This document shows, one piece after another, positions 51,056 through 59,534 of a stretch of 64,000 nucleotides of DNA (the stretch's first letter is position 1; each line of letters begins with the position of its first letter). The DNA is from RHKX01 sp046330285 (GTDB lineage: Bacteria > Actinomycetota > Thermoleophilia > Solirubrobacterales > 70-9). The position numbers and the translations under genes are program-made. The DNA is taken from positions 1 to 64,000 of the forward strand of contig JAXLSX010000001.1 in the NCBI GenBank assembly GCA_046330285.1. Reading direction: 5' to 3'. The notes beneath the pieces are model-generated. The model saw nothing but the letters and a program-made list of their open reading frames with translations, was not told the origin of the DNA and made no database searches.

Positions 51056-51508
51056 TCAGCGCTGCTCGGCGACGATCGTCTTGACCGAGGCCGTGGCGCC
51101 GCCCGGCACCTCGATCTCGACCATGTAGGTGCCGACCTCGCGGATGCCCTCCTCGAGGCGGATCCGCTTGCGGTCGATCTTCAGCCCGCGCGCCTCCTGG
51201 ATCGCCTGGGCGATCTCCTTCGAGGTGACGGAGCCGAACAGGCGCCCGTCCTCGCCGGCGCGGTGGGTGATCGTGAGAACGGTCTTCGAAAGCAGTGCAG
51301 CGGTCTCGCCGGCGCGCTCGAGCGCCTCGCGGGCGGCACGGTCGGCGGCCTCGCGGCGACGCGTGGCCTCCTCGAGGGCGCCCTTGGTCGCCGGCTGGGC
51401 CAGCTTGCGGGGCACGAGGTAGTTGCGGAGGTAGCCGGGGGAAACCTCGATCGCGTCCCCGGCGTCGCCGAGTCCCTCGACCTCCTTGAGCAGGATCGCC
51501 TGAGCCAT
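51056..51508 (-). CDS. rplI: 50S ribosomal protein L9
   Basis: A 150-residue ribosomal protein. The N-domain begins MAQAILLKEVEGLGDAGDAIEVSPGYLRNYLVPRKLA in the standard bL9 pattern with the long connecting helix (EEATRRREAADRAAREALER), and the C-domain has LFGSVTSKEIAQAIQEARGL. It follows rpsR by five bases. Downstream, 50906-51055 is a 150-bp gap in which the dnaB promoter probably lies. Confidence 0.97.
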   Translation of the reverse strand: MAQAILLKEVEGLGDAGDAIEVSPGYLRNYLVPRKLAQPATKGALEEATRRREAADRAAREALERAGETAALLSKTVLTITHRAGEDGRLFGSVTSKEIAQAIQEARGLKIDRKRIRLEEGIREVGTYMVEIEVPGGATASVKTIVAEQR

Positions 51509-51513
51509 GGGGC

Positions 51514-51768
51514 CTACCGGTCGCCGACGTAAGGCAGCAGCGCCACCTCACGGGCCCGCTTGACCGCCAGCGCGAGCTGCTGCTGGTGGCGACGGGAAAG
51601 ACCGGTGACGCGGCGCGAGCGGATCTTGCCGCGGTCGGAGATGAAACGGCGGATCGTCGTCAGATCCTTGTAGTCGATGTTCTCGACCGGGATCCGGGTG
51701 TACTTGCGGGGGCGGTTGCGGTCGAGGCCGCGACGGCCGCCGCGACGCGGTGGTGCGGTGGCGGCCAT
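51514..51768 (-). CDS. rpsR: 30S ribosomal protein S18 (cysteine-free form)
   Basis: An 84-residue S18. The core RKYTRIPVENIDYKDLTTIRRFISDRGKI and RRVTGLSRRHQQQLALAVKRAREVALLPY matches bS18. The zinc-type CPFC motif before IDYKD is replaced by TRIPVEN and the later Cys is Ser, so this copy should not bind zinc. It keeps the classical locus with ssb and rpsF upstream and rplI downstream. Confidence 0.95.
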   Translation of the reverse strand: MAATAPPRRGGRRGLDRNRPRKYTRIPVENIDYKDLTTIRRFISDRGKIRSRRVTGLSRRHQQQLALAVKRAREVALLPYVGDR

Positions 51769-51971
51769 CAGCGCGTCGTCCCGTTGTTGTCTGAAGTCTG
51801 GTTCATCGGCGGCGGTGGATTGTAGGGACCGCGCCGTCCAAGCGCGTCGCGCATACCGGCGAGCATCGGAGCCGCCGGATCAAGGAAGAGGACGGCGCCG
51901 CGGCCCTTGGGCCGCAAGCCGTCCGATGACACCGAGCCCGGCCGCTCCGATGCCGCCGGGCGCAGGCGTCG

Positions 51972-51997
51972 GCGGTGCGGCCGGGGGGCCGCACCGC
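51972..51997. other. Perfect 11-bp hairpin in the ssb-rpsR gap
   Basis: GCGGTGCGGCC (51972-51982) pairs with GGCCGCACCGC (51987-51997) around GGGG. It lies 24 nt after the ssb stop on the minus strand, within a 252-bp gap with no other gene. It may act as a partial terminator that lowers rpsR-rplI expression or as an RNA element; there is no U tract. Confidence 0.5.
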
Positions 51998-52020
51998 GCT
52001 TTCCGGACGCCCTGGCTCGC

Positions 52021-52509
52021 TTAGAACGGGATGTCGTCGTCCGCGCCGCCGCCGCTGGGGGCGCCGACGGGATCGCCGAAGTCGGAGGTGTCGGCGGGAA
52101 CGTCGGAGCTCGCGAAGCCCTGGTTCGACTGCGCCTGCTGCTGCTGGCCGCCGCCGCCCTGGTTGTCGTCGCCGCGGCCGCCGAGGAACTGGACCGTCTG
52201 CGCGACGATCTCGACCTTCGAGCGCTTGCCGCCGCCGTTCTTGTCCTCCCACGAGCTCCAGCGCAGACGACCGTCGACCGCGACCGGGCGGCCCTTCGAC
52301 AGGTACTGCGCGCAGTTCTCGCCCTGCGAGCCGAAGACGACGACGTTGAAGAAGTTCGGCTCCTCGATCCACTGATCGGTCGCGTTGTCCTTGCGCCGGT
52401 GGTTCACCGCCACGCCGAGCTCGCAGACGGCCATCCCGCTCGGCAGCGACCGCAAGTCGGGATCCCTCGTCAGATTGCCGGTGATCGTGACCCGGTTGAT
52501 GTTCGCCAC
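52021..52509 (-). CDS. ssb: Single-stranded DNA-binding protein
   Basis: A 162-residue protein. The OB-fold begins MANINRVTITGNLTRDPDLRS, includes WSSWEDKNGGGKRSKVEIVA, and is followed by a Gly/Gln-rich linker (about 118-150). The C-terminus DDDIPF is the protein-interaction tip that recruits replication and repair proteins. It sits between rpsF and rpsR as in many bacteria. Confidence 0.97.
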   Translation of the reverse strand: MANINRVTITGNLTRDPDLRSLPSGMAVCELGVAVNHRRKDNATDQWIEEPNFFNVVVFGSQGENCAQYLSKGRPVAVDGRLRWSSWEDKNGGGKRSKVEIVAQTVQFLGGRGDDNQGGGGQQQQAQSNQGFASSDVPADTSDFGDPVGAPSGGGADDDIPF

Positions 52510-52628
52510 TTTCTCGTGCTCCTCCTGATTCGCTTAAGTCCTCGACGAGTCTAGGCAACCCCGCACGCGGGAAATTCGCCCCGGGCCGAAAAGGCCGGAA
52601 GCACCGGGGAAAGCGGCGGAGGGGAGCG

Positions 52629-53093
52629 CTACTCGGAGTCGGCGCCGGCCGCAGCGGCGGCGGGCTCGGAGCTGCCGCGGTCGCCCGCGGAGTCGTCCTC
52701 GTAGCGGCGGCGCGGGCCGCGGCCGCCCTCGCGGCGACCCCCGCGCTCGTCCTCGTCACGGCGCATGATCTGCTCCGTGTCCGGAGGCACGATCGCCGGC
52801 GAGTCGGGCTCGGTCTTGAAGATCCGGAAGCGGAGGACGCCGTCGGTGATCTTCAGCGAGTGGTCGAAGTCGTCGAGCAGGTCCTTGCCGCCGGTGAACT
52901 TGTAGAACCGGTAGTCGGCCGACTCGCGCTTGTCGATCTCGTAGGCCATCTTGCGCAGGCCCCAGTTGGCCTCGTGCAGGAGCTCGCCGCCCGACTCGAG
53001 CTTCGACTTGACGTCGGCGGCGACCTTGTCGCGCTGCTCGTCCCCGGACTCCGGGTCGAGCATCAGGATCATCTCGTAGGTGAGGTTGGCCAT
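52629..53093 (-). CDS. rpsF: 30S ribosomal protein S6 with an extended acidic tail
   Basis: A 154-residue S6. The ferredoxin-like core is clear (MANLTYEMILMLDPESGDEQ, ANWGLRKMAYEIDKRESADYRFYKF, DGVLRFRIFK). ATG 53093 starts exactly at the fold; the earlier ATG would add 26 Pro/Arg-rich residues. After about residue 105 there is a 45-residue charged extension (DEDERGGRREGGRGPRRRYE, then Ala/Glu) that is longer than in model species. It heads the ssb-rpsR-rplI operon. Confidence 0.96.
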   Translation of the reverse strand: MANLTYEMILMLDPESGDEQRDKVAADVKSKLESGGELLHEANWGLRKMAYEIDKRESADYRFYKFTGGKDLLDDFDHSLKITDGVLRFRIFKTEPDSPAIVPPDTEQIMRRDEDERGGRREGGRGPRRRYEDDSAGDRGSSEPAAAAAGADSE

Positions 53094-53160
53094 GAGCGGC
53101 GGGGGACTATAGCGGGGTTCCGGCCGGGGGCGAAGGCCCTCCGCACGGGATTGAGGGGGC

Positions 53161-53649
53161 ATGGGAGGCATGAGCGTCAGCTGGCGTCACGCGGCACGCA
53201 CCGCTGCAGCCGCAATCGCGGCGATCGCCGCCATCGCGCTGCTGCCCACCCTGCTCCGCACCCCGGACCCGCCGCCCCTCGATCCCGACGTCGGGCTGAC
53301 CGGCCTCGCCGCGGGGGCCGAGCCGCTTCCGGCGCCCGCCGCGAAGCGCCGGCCGAAGCCGCGAGAACAGGGCAAGCGCGGGAGTGACGAGGAGCCGAAG
53401 CGGGCGAAGGCTGCGGAGCCGAGGCACGAGGACGAACGGGAACACGACCACCAAGCTGCGCCGGAGCCGGAGCGCTCTCCCTCCCCGGCTCCGGCGCCTC
53501 CGCCCTCCCAGCCGGCGCCGGTGACGACGACGGCGTCGGCCCCACCGCCGGTCGCGCCGGCACCGGTGGCCGCGCCGCCGCCGGCTCCTGCCCCCAGTCC
53601 CTCTCCGGCTCCCGGCCCGCCGCCGGGCGTCCGGCAGTTCGGGCCGTGA
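53161..53649 (+). CDS. Membrane-anchored Pro/Ala-rich protein
   Basis: A 162-residue low-complexity protein. One hydrophobic segment (AARTAAAAIAAIAAIALLPTLL) near the N-terminus is followed by a charged Lys/Arg/Glu stretch (KRRPKPREQGKRGSDEEPKR) and a long Pro/Ala tail ending VRQFGP. It should sit in the membrane with the tail outside. ATG 53161 and 53170 are both possible starts. It is divergent from rpsF. The frame looks real but no family or function can be given, and antisense shadowing cannot be fully excluded. Confidence 0.55.
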   Translation: MGGMSVSWRHAARTAAAAIAAIAAIALLPTLLRTPDPPPLDPDVGLTGLAAGAEPLPAPAAKRRPKPREQGKRGSDEEPKRAKAAEPRHEDEREHDHQAAPEPERSPSPAPAPPPSQPAPVTTTASAPPPVAPAPVAAPPPAPAPSPSPAPGPPPGVRQFGP

Positions 53650-53650
53650 G

Positions 53651-55108
53651 TCAGCTCCCGCGCTTGGCCTTGATGTCGGCGAGCTGGTCGTCGACCCAGT
53701 CGCCCGGGTCGCGGCCGTCGACGATGTCGCGGAGCTTGTCGGCCCGCTCGCGGCGCTCGATGAAGTCCATGCTGAGGGCGCGGTAGATCGCCTCGGCCTG
53801 CTCCTCGATGTCGAAGGGGTTGACGCTGAGCGCGCACTCGCCGAGCTCCTCGTGGGCGCCGGTGTTCTCGGAGAGCATCAGGACGCCGTCGCGGGTGTTG
53901 ACCGCAGGCGCCTCCTTGGCGACGAGGTTCATACCGTCGAAGAGCGAGTTGACCATCAGCAGGTCGAAGTGCTTGTAGCGGGCGACGGCCTCGTGGAAGT
54001 TCTCGTAGATCCGGAGGTCGATCGGCATCCAGTCGGTCGTGCCGTGGCGGTGGTTGACGACGGCGACGAGCGCCTCGATCCGTTCGAGGTACTCCTGGTA
54101 CTCGGCGACGTCCTGCCGCGAGGGCTGCAGGTGGGCGATGAACGTGACCCGCTCGTGGAACTCGGGGTGGTCGGCGAGGAACTGGTCGAAGGCGGTGAAT
54201 CCGCGGAGGACGTTCTTCGAGAGGTCGGCGCGATCGACCCGGATGATCAGGTGCTCGCGGCGGCGGGAGAGCAGTTCGCGCTCGTAGTCGGCGACCTCCT
54301 CGGTCGCCGCGACCCGGCGGAGCCGCTCGGCGTCGATCCCGAGCGGATAGGCCCGGATCCAGATCTCGCGGTCGCCGTAGCGGACGACCTCGTTGCGGTA
54401 GTCGACCTCGCAGCCGACGAGCTCGCGGCAGCAGTCGAGGAAGTTGTGGACGTAGGCGGCGGTGTGGAAGCCGATGATGTCGTTGCTGAGGAGCCCGTCG
54501 AAGATCTCGTCGCGCCACTCGCGGGGCAGGATCCGCCACGCGTCCGGGTGCGGCCAGGGGATGTGGACGAAGTGATGGAGGAAGGCCTCCGGCCGCTCGG
54601 CCCGGACGATCGCCGGCGCCGTGTAGAGGTGGTAGTCGTGGAACATCACCAGCGGCCGTTCCTGCCCCTCGAGCCGCTTCAGGACGGTCCGGGCGATGTC
54701 GTCGTTGACGACCTTGTAGCCGTAGCGCCAGGCCGCCTTCTCCTCGGCGCGGATGTCCGGCGCGTTGGAGAGGTCCCAGAGGTAGTGCTGGGTGAACCAG
54801 AGCTGCGGGTTGGCGATGACGCTGTAGAAGAGGTCGTAGGCGTCCGGATCGGAGGCGACCAGGTCGACCTCGTAGGAGCCGCCCTCGAGCTCGATCTCCG
54901 TCGGCCCGTCGGCCTCCTCGGCGACGACGGCGTCCTCCTCGGTCATCGCCGAGGCGATCCAGAGAACCTGCCGGTGGGTGGCGAGGCCGGTCAGCGCGGT
55001 CACGAGCCCGCCGCCGCCGCGGCTGATCACCCGGTTGCCGTCGGCATCGCGGTCGAACTGCGCCGGACCGCGGTTGGAGACGATGATCAGCGGCTGCGAC
55101 TCGGTCAC
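53651..55108 (-). CDS. otsA: Trehalose-6-phosphate synthase (GT20)
   Basis: A 485-residue GT-B enzyme that joins glucose from UDP-glucose (or another NDP-glucose) to glucose-6-phosphate. Motifs: SNRGPAQFDRD, SRGGGGLVTALTGL, MFHDYHLYTAPAIVRAERP, FLHHFVHIPWPHPDAWRILP, IIRVDRADLSKNVLRGF, DLLMVNSLFDGMNLVAKEAP and LSENTGAHEELGE. The paired phosphatase OtsB is not in the window. It stops one base from the Pro-rich gene and is followed upstream on the same strand by the phosphatase-like gene at 55149. Confidence 0.94.
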   Translation of the reverse strand: MTESQPLIIVSNRGPAQFDRDADGNRVISRGGGGLVTALTGLATHRQVLWIASAMTEEDAVVAEEADGPTEIELEGGSYEVDLVASDPDAYDLFYSVIANPQLWFTQHYLWDLSNAPDIRAEEKAAWRYGYKVVNDDIARTVLKRLEGQERPLVMFHDYHLYTAPAIVRAERPEAFLHHFVHIPWPHPDAWRILPREWRDEIFDGLLSNDIIGFHTAAYVHNFLDCCRELVGCEVDYRNEVVRYGDREIWIRAYPLGIDAERLRRVAATEEVADYERELLSRRREHLIIRVDRADLSKNVLRGFTAFDQFLADHPEFHERVTFIAHLQPSRQDVAEYQEYLERIEALVAVVNHRHGTTDWMPIDLRIYENFHEAVARYKHFDLLMVNSLFDGMNLVAKEAPAVNTRDGVLMLSENTGAHEELGECALSVNPFDIEEQAEAIYRALSMDFIERRERADKLRDIVDGRDPGDWVDDQLADIKAKRGS

Positions 55109-55148
55109 GCCCGCAGGCTATCGCCGTCGCGGTGGAGGCGGAAAACGC

Positions 55149-56024
55149 TCAGCGCGGGCCCGCGGCACGGAGCCGCTCGATCCCGGCATCGAGCGAGGCG
55201 ATGATCGTCGCGTGGAGCTCCGGCGTCGAGGCGCAGACGCAGGACATCTGGAACTCGTGCCCCGATCCGAGCAGGGGCCGGTCGTCGAGGCGCTCCCCGC
55301 GGGCATCGGTCAGCACGACCCCGGCCTCGTCGAGGATCAGCGCCGCCGCCGCGAGGTCGTAGGGCGAGTTGTTGAGCACGGCCCCGCGCCCGACCCGCTC
55401 GAACTCGGGCCGCATCCACTCGATCTCCTCGATCATCCGCGGCCCCGGTTCGACGTAGGCGTCGAGCTGACCGGTCACGAGCCGGGTCATGTCGTAGGTC
55501 GCCGAGCCGAGGTCGAACGTCCCGCCGGCGACCGAGGAGCCGTCGAGCAGCTCCTCGAGCACGATCGTCGTCGCCACCACCGGGCGGCCGCGGAAGCCGT
55601 AGGTCCAGAGCATCCGCTCGGGGTCGGTCTGCCCCGAGGGGCGCGGGGCCGGCTCGACGCCGGCGCCGCGGACCGCGAGGAACCGGTCGCCCGACTTGAT
55701 CTCGACCACACAGCCGACCTCCACGTCGGCCATCGTCGGCCGCTCGCCGAACGGCGCCGCGGCGACGGAGACGCAGGCGGACTCGAACCCGGCCAGCGCC
55801 GGGCGCGTCCCGTCGATCGGGTCGACGACAAGGACCCAGCGCGGCTCGCCGCCGGGGTTGACCATCCCCCGGTCCTCGGAGTAGAAGGCGACATCGGGAG
55901 CGTGCTCGGCGAGGTAGGCCTCCATCCGCGCCTCGGCGCGCTCGTCGATCGCGAACGTGACATCGCCGCCGGCGCCGTCGCCGGCGTGCTCGCGGCCCTC
56001 GTTGCGCCCGAGCTCGGGCAGCAC
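55149..56024 (-). CDS. Inositol-monophosphatase family protein
   Basis: A 291-residue metal-dependent phosphatase of the IMPase/FBPase fold. GGDVTFAIDERAEARM, FYSEDRGMV (Glu-Asp of the first metal site), LVVDPIDGTRPALAGFESACVSVA (the diagnostic DPIDGT) and NNSPYDLAAAALILDEAGVVLTDARG (WD-like motif degenerate to YD) are present. GTG 56024 is the only standard start, but the family usually has about 20 more residues, and in-frame sequence continues back to CTG 56087, so the real start may be there. Substrate unknown. Confidence 0.82.
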   Translation of the reverse strand: MLPELGRNEGREHAGDGAGGDVTFAIDERAEARMEAYLAEHAPDVAFYSEDRGMVNPGGEPRWVLVVDPIDGTRPALAGFESACVSVAAAPFGERPTMADVEVGCVVEIKSGDRFLAVRGAGVEPAPRPSGQTDPERMLWTYGFRGRPVVATTIVLEELLDGSSVAGGTFDLGSATYDMTRLVTGQLDAYVEPGPRMIEEIEWMRPEFERVGRGAVLNNSPYDLAAAALILDEAGVVLTDARGERLDDRPLLGSGHEFQMSCVCASTPELHATIIASLDAGIERLRAAGPR

Positions 56025-56094
56025 GACCTCGCGCAGGTCCGCCGCCAGCTCGGCGACGAGGCTGCCGATCGGGTGGGCGGCGGCGGTCAGCGGC

Positions 56095-57300
56095 TCAGGA
56101 CTCGGGGCGGGCCCCGAGCTTGACGTCGACGTCCATCTCCTTGCCGTCGCGGATGATCGTCAGCGTGACGTCGTCGCCCGGGTTGTAGGTGGCGATCAGC
56201 CGCGAGAGGTCGTTCTCGGCCTCGAGCTTCTGGCCGTCGACGGCGACGATCGTGTCGCCTCCGACCGCGACCTTGCGGCCCTGGAACTCGACCTTCGAGT
56301 CCTCGCCGGAGCCGCTGCCCTGGAGGCCCGCCTGGTCGGCGGGGCCGCCGGAGACGACGCTCGAGATCAGCGACCCGGTCGGCGCGTCGATGCCGAGCTT
56401 CTCGGCGAGCTGCGGATACAGGGGCTGGCTCTTGACGCCGATGTAGGCGTACTCGACCTTGCCGTTGTCGCGGAGCTGCTCGACCGAGCGCTTGACCAGG
56501 TTGATCGGGACCGCGAAGCCGACGCCCTCGTTGCCGCCCGAGGTCGTGTTGATCTGCTGGTCGATGCCGACCACCTTGCCGTCGGCGCCGATCAGCGGGC
56601 CGCCGGAGTTGCCGGGGTTGATCGAGGTGTCGGTCTGGATCGCGCCGTCGATCTTGAACTGGGTGAGCGAGTCGATCGACCGGTCCGTCGCCGAGACGAT
56701 TCCGACCGAGAGTGACTGCTCCTGGCCGAACGGGCTGCCGATCGCCGCGACCGGCGCGCCGACCTGGACGCTCTCGGAATCGCCGAGCTCGATCGGGTTG
56801 AGATCGAGGCCGTCGGGATCGACCTTGATCAGGGCGACGTCGGCGTTGAGATCGGTGCCGACGATCTCGGCCGGCACCTGGTTGCGGTCCCCGAACTCGA
56901 CGTAGACCTCGTCGGCCTCGTTGATCGGGGTGCCGCCGCCGGCCTCGGTGGCGTCGGTGACGACGTGGGCGTTGGTGACGATCTCGCCGTCGTCGCTGAT
57001 CACGAAGCCGGAGCCCTGGCCCGCCGACGTCGGGTTGTCCGCGTCGCCGACCAGCGAGAGGATCGTGACGACGCTCGGTGCGGCCTCGGCGTAGACGGCC
57101 TGTGCGTCGAAGTTGGAGCCGGAGCCGACGACCGGCTTGCCGGAGCCGGAGTCGGCCGCGGTCGTCGTCGTGGTGGTCGTCGCGACCGAGCCGCTCGAAC
57201 CCGAGTCGTCGTCGCCGCAGGCCGCGAGGCCGACGGCGAGGAGCAGGGCCAGCAGCCCGGCGATGACGGCCGGGCGGACCCTCCGCTCTGCGCCGCTCAC
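56095..57300 (-). CDS. HtrA/DegP-like serine protease lipoprotein with PDZ domain
   Basis: A 401-residue protease. A lipobox (LLAVGLAACGDD, Cys28) and a long Thr/Ser-rich linker are followed by a trypsin domain with His112 (VTNAHVV), Asp154 (ADVALIK) and Ser232 (INPGNSGGPL). A C-terminal PDZ domain (about 290-395) contains SLISSVVSGGPADQAGLQ and VGGDTIVAVDGQKL. It is coupled by a 4-nt overlap to the histidine kinase gene, the same order as mprA-mprB-pepD in mycobacteria, and should act in envelope protein quality control. Confidence 0.93.
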   Translation of the reverse strand: MSGAERRVRPAVIAGLLALLLAVGLAACGDDDSGSSGSVATTTTTTTAADSGSGKPVVGSGSNFDAQAVYAEAAPSVVTILSLVGDADNPTSAGQGSGFVISDDGEIVTNAHVVTDATEAGGGTPINEADEVYVEFGDRNQVPAEIVGTDLNADVALIKVDPDGLDLNPIELGDSESVQVGAPVAAIGSPFGQEQSLSVGIVSATDRSIDSLTQFKIDGAIQTDTSINPGNSGGPLIGADGKVVGIDQQINTTSGGNEGVGFAVPINLVKRSVEQLRDNGKVEYAYIGVKSQPLYPQLAEKLGIDAPTGSLISSVVSGGPADQAGLQGSGSGEDSKVEFQGRKVAVGGDTIVAVDGQKLEAENDLSRLIATYNPGDDVTLTIIRDGKEMDVDVKLGARPES

Positions 57301-58796
57301 GCGGGCGCTCCAAGCGGGCCGTCGAGCTCGCTGCTGCTCGCCGCGCCGGCCGGCGGAAGGATCAGGTTGAACTTGGCGCCGCGGCCGCGGCGCGGGACGA
57401 GGCAGACGTCACCGCCCATCGCGCGGGCGAGCTCGCGGGCGATCGCGAGCCCGAGCCCCGAGCCGCTGACCGAGTCGGCGGTGTAGAAGCGATCGAAGAT
57501 CCGGTCGCGGGAGCGGGGGTCGATGCCGGGGCCGTCGTCGGAGACGGTCAAGCAGGCTTCGGTGGGGGTGCTGGCGGGGGCTATGGAGATCTCCGTTCCG
57601 GGCGCGGTGTGCTTCAGCGCGTTGTCGATGAGAATACGCAAGATCTGAGCTGTCCTCGCACGATCGGCTTGGGCAAGCGGTTCCTGGGCACCCGCCTCGA
57701 TCTCGACGCGCGAGTCGTGATGCTCCGCCGCCGCCGCGAACTCCGCCGCGACCTCGGCCGCGAGGCCGCCGAGATCGATCGGCTCGCTCTGCAGGCTCAG
57801 CGCGTCGGCGTCGAGCCGGGAGAGGTCGAGGAGGTCGGTGGAGAGCTTCGTCAGCCGCTCGATCTGGCCGCGCATCGTCCGCACGAACTCGTGGCGGGTC
57901 TCGGCGTCGGGCTCGGGGTCGTCGTCGAGCAGCTCGATGAAGCCGCCGAGCGAGGCGATCGGCGTCCGCAGCTCGTGCGACGCGTTGGCGATGAAGTCGC
58001 GCCGGGCCGTCTCGAGCCCGCGCAGCCGCCGCCGCATCTGGTCGAGCGTCTCGGCGAGCTGTCCGAGCTCGTCGTTGGCACCGACCGGGATCGGGACCGA
58101 GAAGTCGCCCTGCGCGACCCGCTCGGCGGCCTCCTCGAGCCGGCGGATGCGGCGGGCGTGGTAGCCGGCGGCGATGAACGCGGCCAAGAGCGACGCGGCG
58201 AGGGCGATCCCGCCGGCGATCAGCGTCTGACGCCGGATCAGCGCGACGTTGGCCTCGACGTCGTCGAGTGGGGTCGAGAGGACGATCACCCAACCCGGCC
58301 CCTCCCCGGCCGGAGATCCGCCGGCGCCGCCGGGGGCGTTCCCGGAGACGGGGAAGGCGGTCTCGCCGATCCGGCTGCCGGCGACCGTCTCGATTCCCGA
58401 CCGGACGTCGTTGCTCGCCGCCGCGCCGGTCGCCGCCGGGTACTCGGGATCGAGCGCGTCGCTCTCGAGCTCGGAGTCGGCGATGACGAAGGCCGGCTCG
58501 CCCTCGCGGAGGCCGAGCAGGGTGATCCGGGAGTCGACGTTGGCCGCGGTCCGGCGGACGAGCGCCGAGAGCTCGCGCTGCTCGAGCCCGCGCCGGGCGG
58601 CCGACCGCAGGCGATCGAGCTCCTCGGTCCCCTGCTGCTCGAGCCGGTCGAGCCGCTCGGACTCGAGTCGCGAGCTGAGCTGGGGAACGACGTAGAGATA
58701 GACGAACCCGATCGCCATCGCGGTGATCGCGAAGAACAGGAGCACGAGGCGGGTCCGGACGCTGTCGAGCCGGGAGACCGGCGGCGGGGTGCTCAA
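57297..58796 (-). CDS. Sensor histidine kinase
   Basis: A 499-residue membrane kinase. Helix 1 (LVLLFFAITAMAIGFVYLYV) and helix 2 (LIAGGIALAASLLAAFIAAG) bracket an outside sensor region of about 150 residues. HAMP (RRIRRLEEAAERVAQGDFSV) leads to the phospho-acceptor His274 in NASHELRTPIASLGGF and to the ATPase domain (NALKHTAPG, DDGPGIDPRSRDRIFDRFY, GSGLGLAIARELARAMGG). It phosphorylates the response regulator encoded 1 bp upstream. The external sensor region shows no recognised domain. Confidence 0.94.
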   Translation of the reverse strand: MSTPPPVSRLDSVRTRLVLLFFAITAMAIGFVYLYVVPQLSSRLESERLDRLEQQGTEELDRLRSAARRGLEQRELSALVRRTAANVDSRITLLGLREGEPAFVIADSELESDALDPEYPAATGAAASNDVRSGIETVAGSRIGETAFPVSGNAPGGAGGSPAGEGPGWVIVLSTPLDDVEANVALIRRQTLIAGGIALAASLLAAFIAAGYHARRIRRLEEAAERVAQGDFSVPIPVGANDELGQLAETLDQMRRRLRGLETARRDFIANASHELRTPIASLGGFIELLDDDPEPDAETRHEFVRTMRGQIERLTKLSTDLLDLSRLDADALSLQSEPIDLGGLAAEVAAEFAAAAEHHDSRVEIEAGAQEPLAQADRARTAQILRILIDNALKHTAPGTEISIAPASTPTEACLTVSDDGPGIDPRSRDRIFDRFYTADSVSGSGLGLAIARELARAMGGDVCLVPRRGRGAKFNLILPPAGAASSSELDGPLGAPA

Positions 58797-58797
58797 C

Positions 58798-59505
58798 TCA
58801 GGCCACGTCCTCGTCCCGGAACCGATAGCCGACGCCGCGAACCGTCAGAAGGTACTCGGGCTCGCGCGGCTCCGTCTCGATCTTCTCCCGCAGGTGGCGG
58901 ATGTGGACGTCGATCGTCCGCGGGTCGCGGTAGGTGCTGTCGCCCCAGATCCGCTCGAGCAGCGCCCGCCGGTCGAAGACGTGCCCGGGGCTGCGGGCGA
59001 GCGCGGCCAGCAGCTCGAACTCGACGTAGGTCAGCTGGACCCGTTCGCCGCGGATCGTCACCTGGCGGCGGGCCGGGTCGACGGCGAGCTCGCCGGCGCT
59101 GATCGGTCCCTCGGCGGGCTCCTCGCCGGACATCCGGGTGCGGCGCAGCGCCGCCTTGACGCGGCTCCGGAACTCGCGGACGCTGAACGGCTTGGTGATG
59201 TAGTCGTCGGCGCCGATCTCGAGGCCGAGGACCTTGTCGACCTCGTCGTCGCGGGCGGTGAGCATGATGATCGGCACCTGGCTGCGGGCCCGAAGGCGGC
59301 GGCAGACCTCGATCCCGTCGATCCGGGGCATCATCACGTCGAGCACGACGAGGTCGAAGCGCCCGGCGGCGAACTGATCGAGGCCCTCGCGACCGTCGCG
59401 AGCGACGACCACCTCGTACCCCTCCTTGCGGAGCGGGTACGCGAGAAGCGTCTGAATCGACTCCTCATCGTCGACGAGCAGGATGCGAGCCGAAGCCTCG
59501 CTCAT
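58798..59505 (-). CDS. OmpR/PhoB-type response regulator
   Basis: A 235-residue regulator. The receiver has ILLVDDEESIQ, the phosphorylated Asp56 in LVVLDVMMPRIDG and the Lys of TKPFSVREFRSRV. The C-terminal winged helix (ELAVDPARRQVTIRGERVQL, EFELLAALARSPGHVFDRRALLERIWG, RTIDVHIRHLREKIE, VRGVGYRF) binds DNA repeats. It is the first gene of the regulator-kinase-HtrA operon and is divergent from the M28-like gene 29 bp away, which it may also control. Confidence 0.95.
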   Translation of the reverse strand: MSEASARILLVDDEESIQTLLAYPLRKEGYEVVVARDGREGLDQFAAGRFDLVVLDVMMPRIDGIEVCRRLRARSQVPIIMLTARDDEVDKVLGLEIGADDYITKPFSVREFRSRVKAALRRTRMSGEEPAEGPISAGELAVDPARRQVTIRGERVQLTYVEFELLAALARSPGHVFDRRALLERIWGDSTYRDPRTIDVHIRHLREKIETEPREPEYLLTVRGVGYRFRDEDVA

Positions 59506-59534
59506 GCCGAGAGGTTAGTTTCACCGCTTCACTC

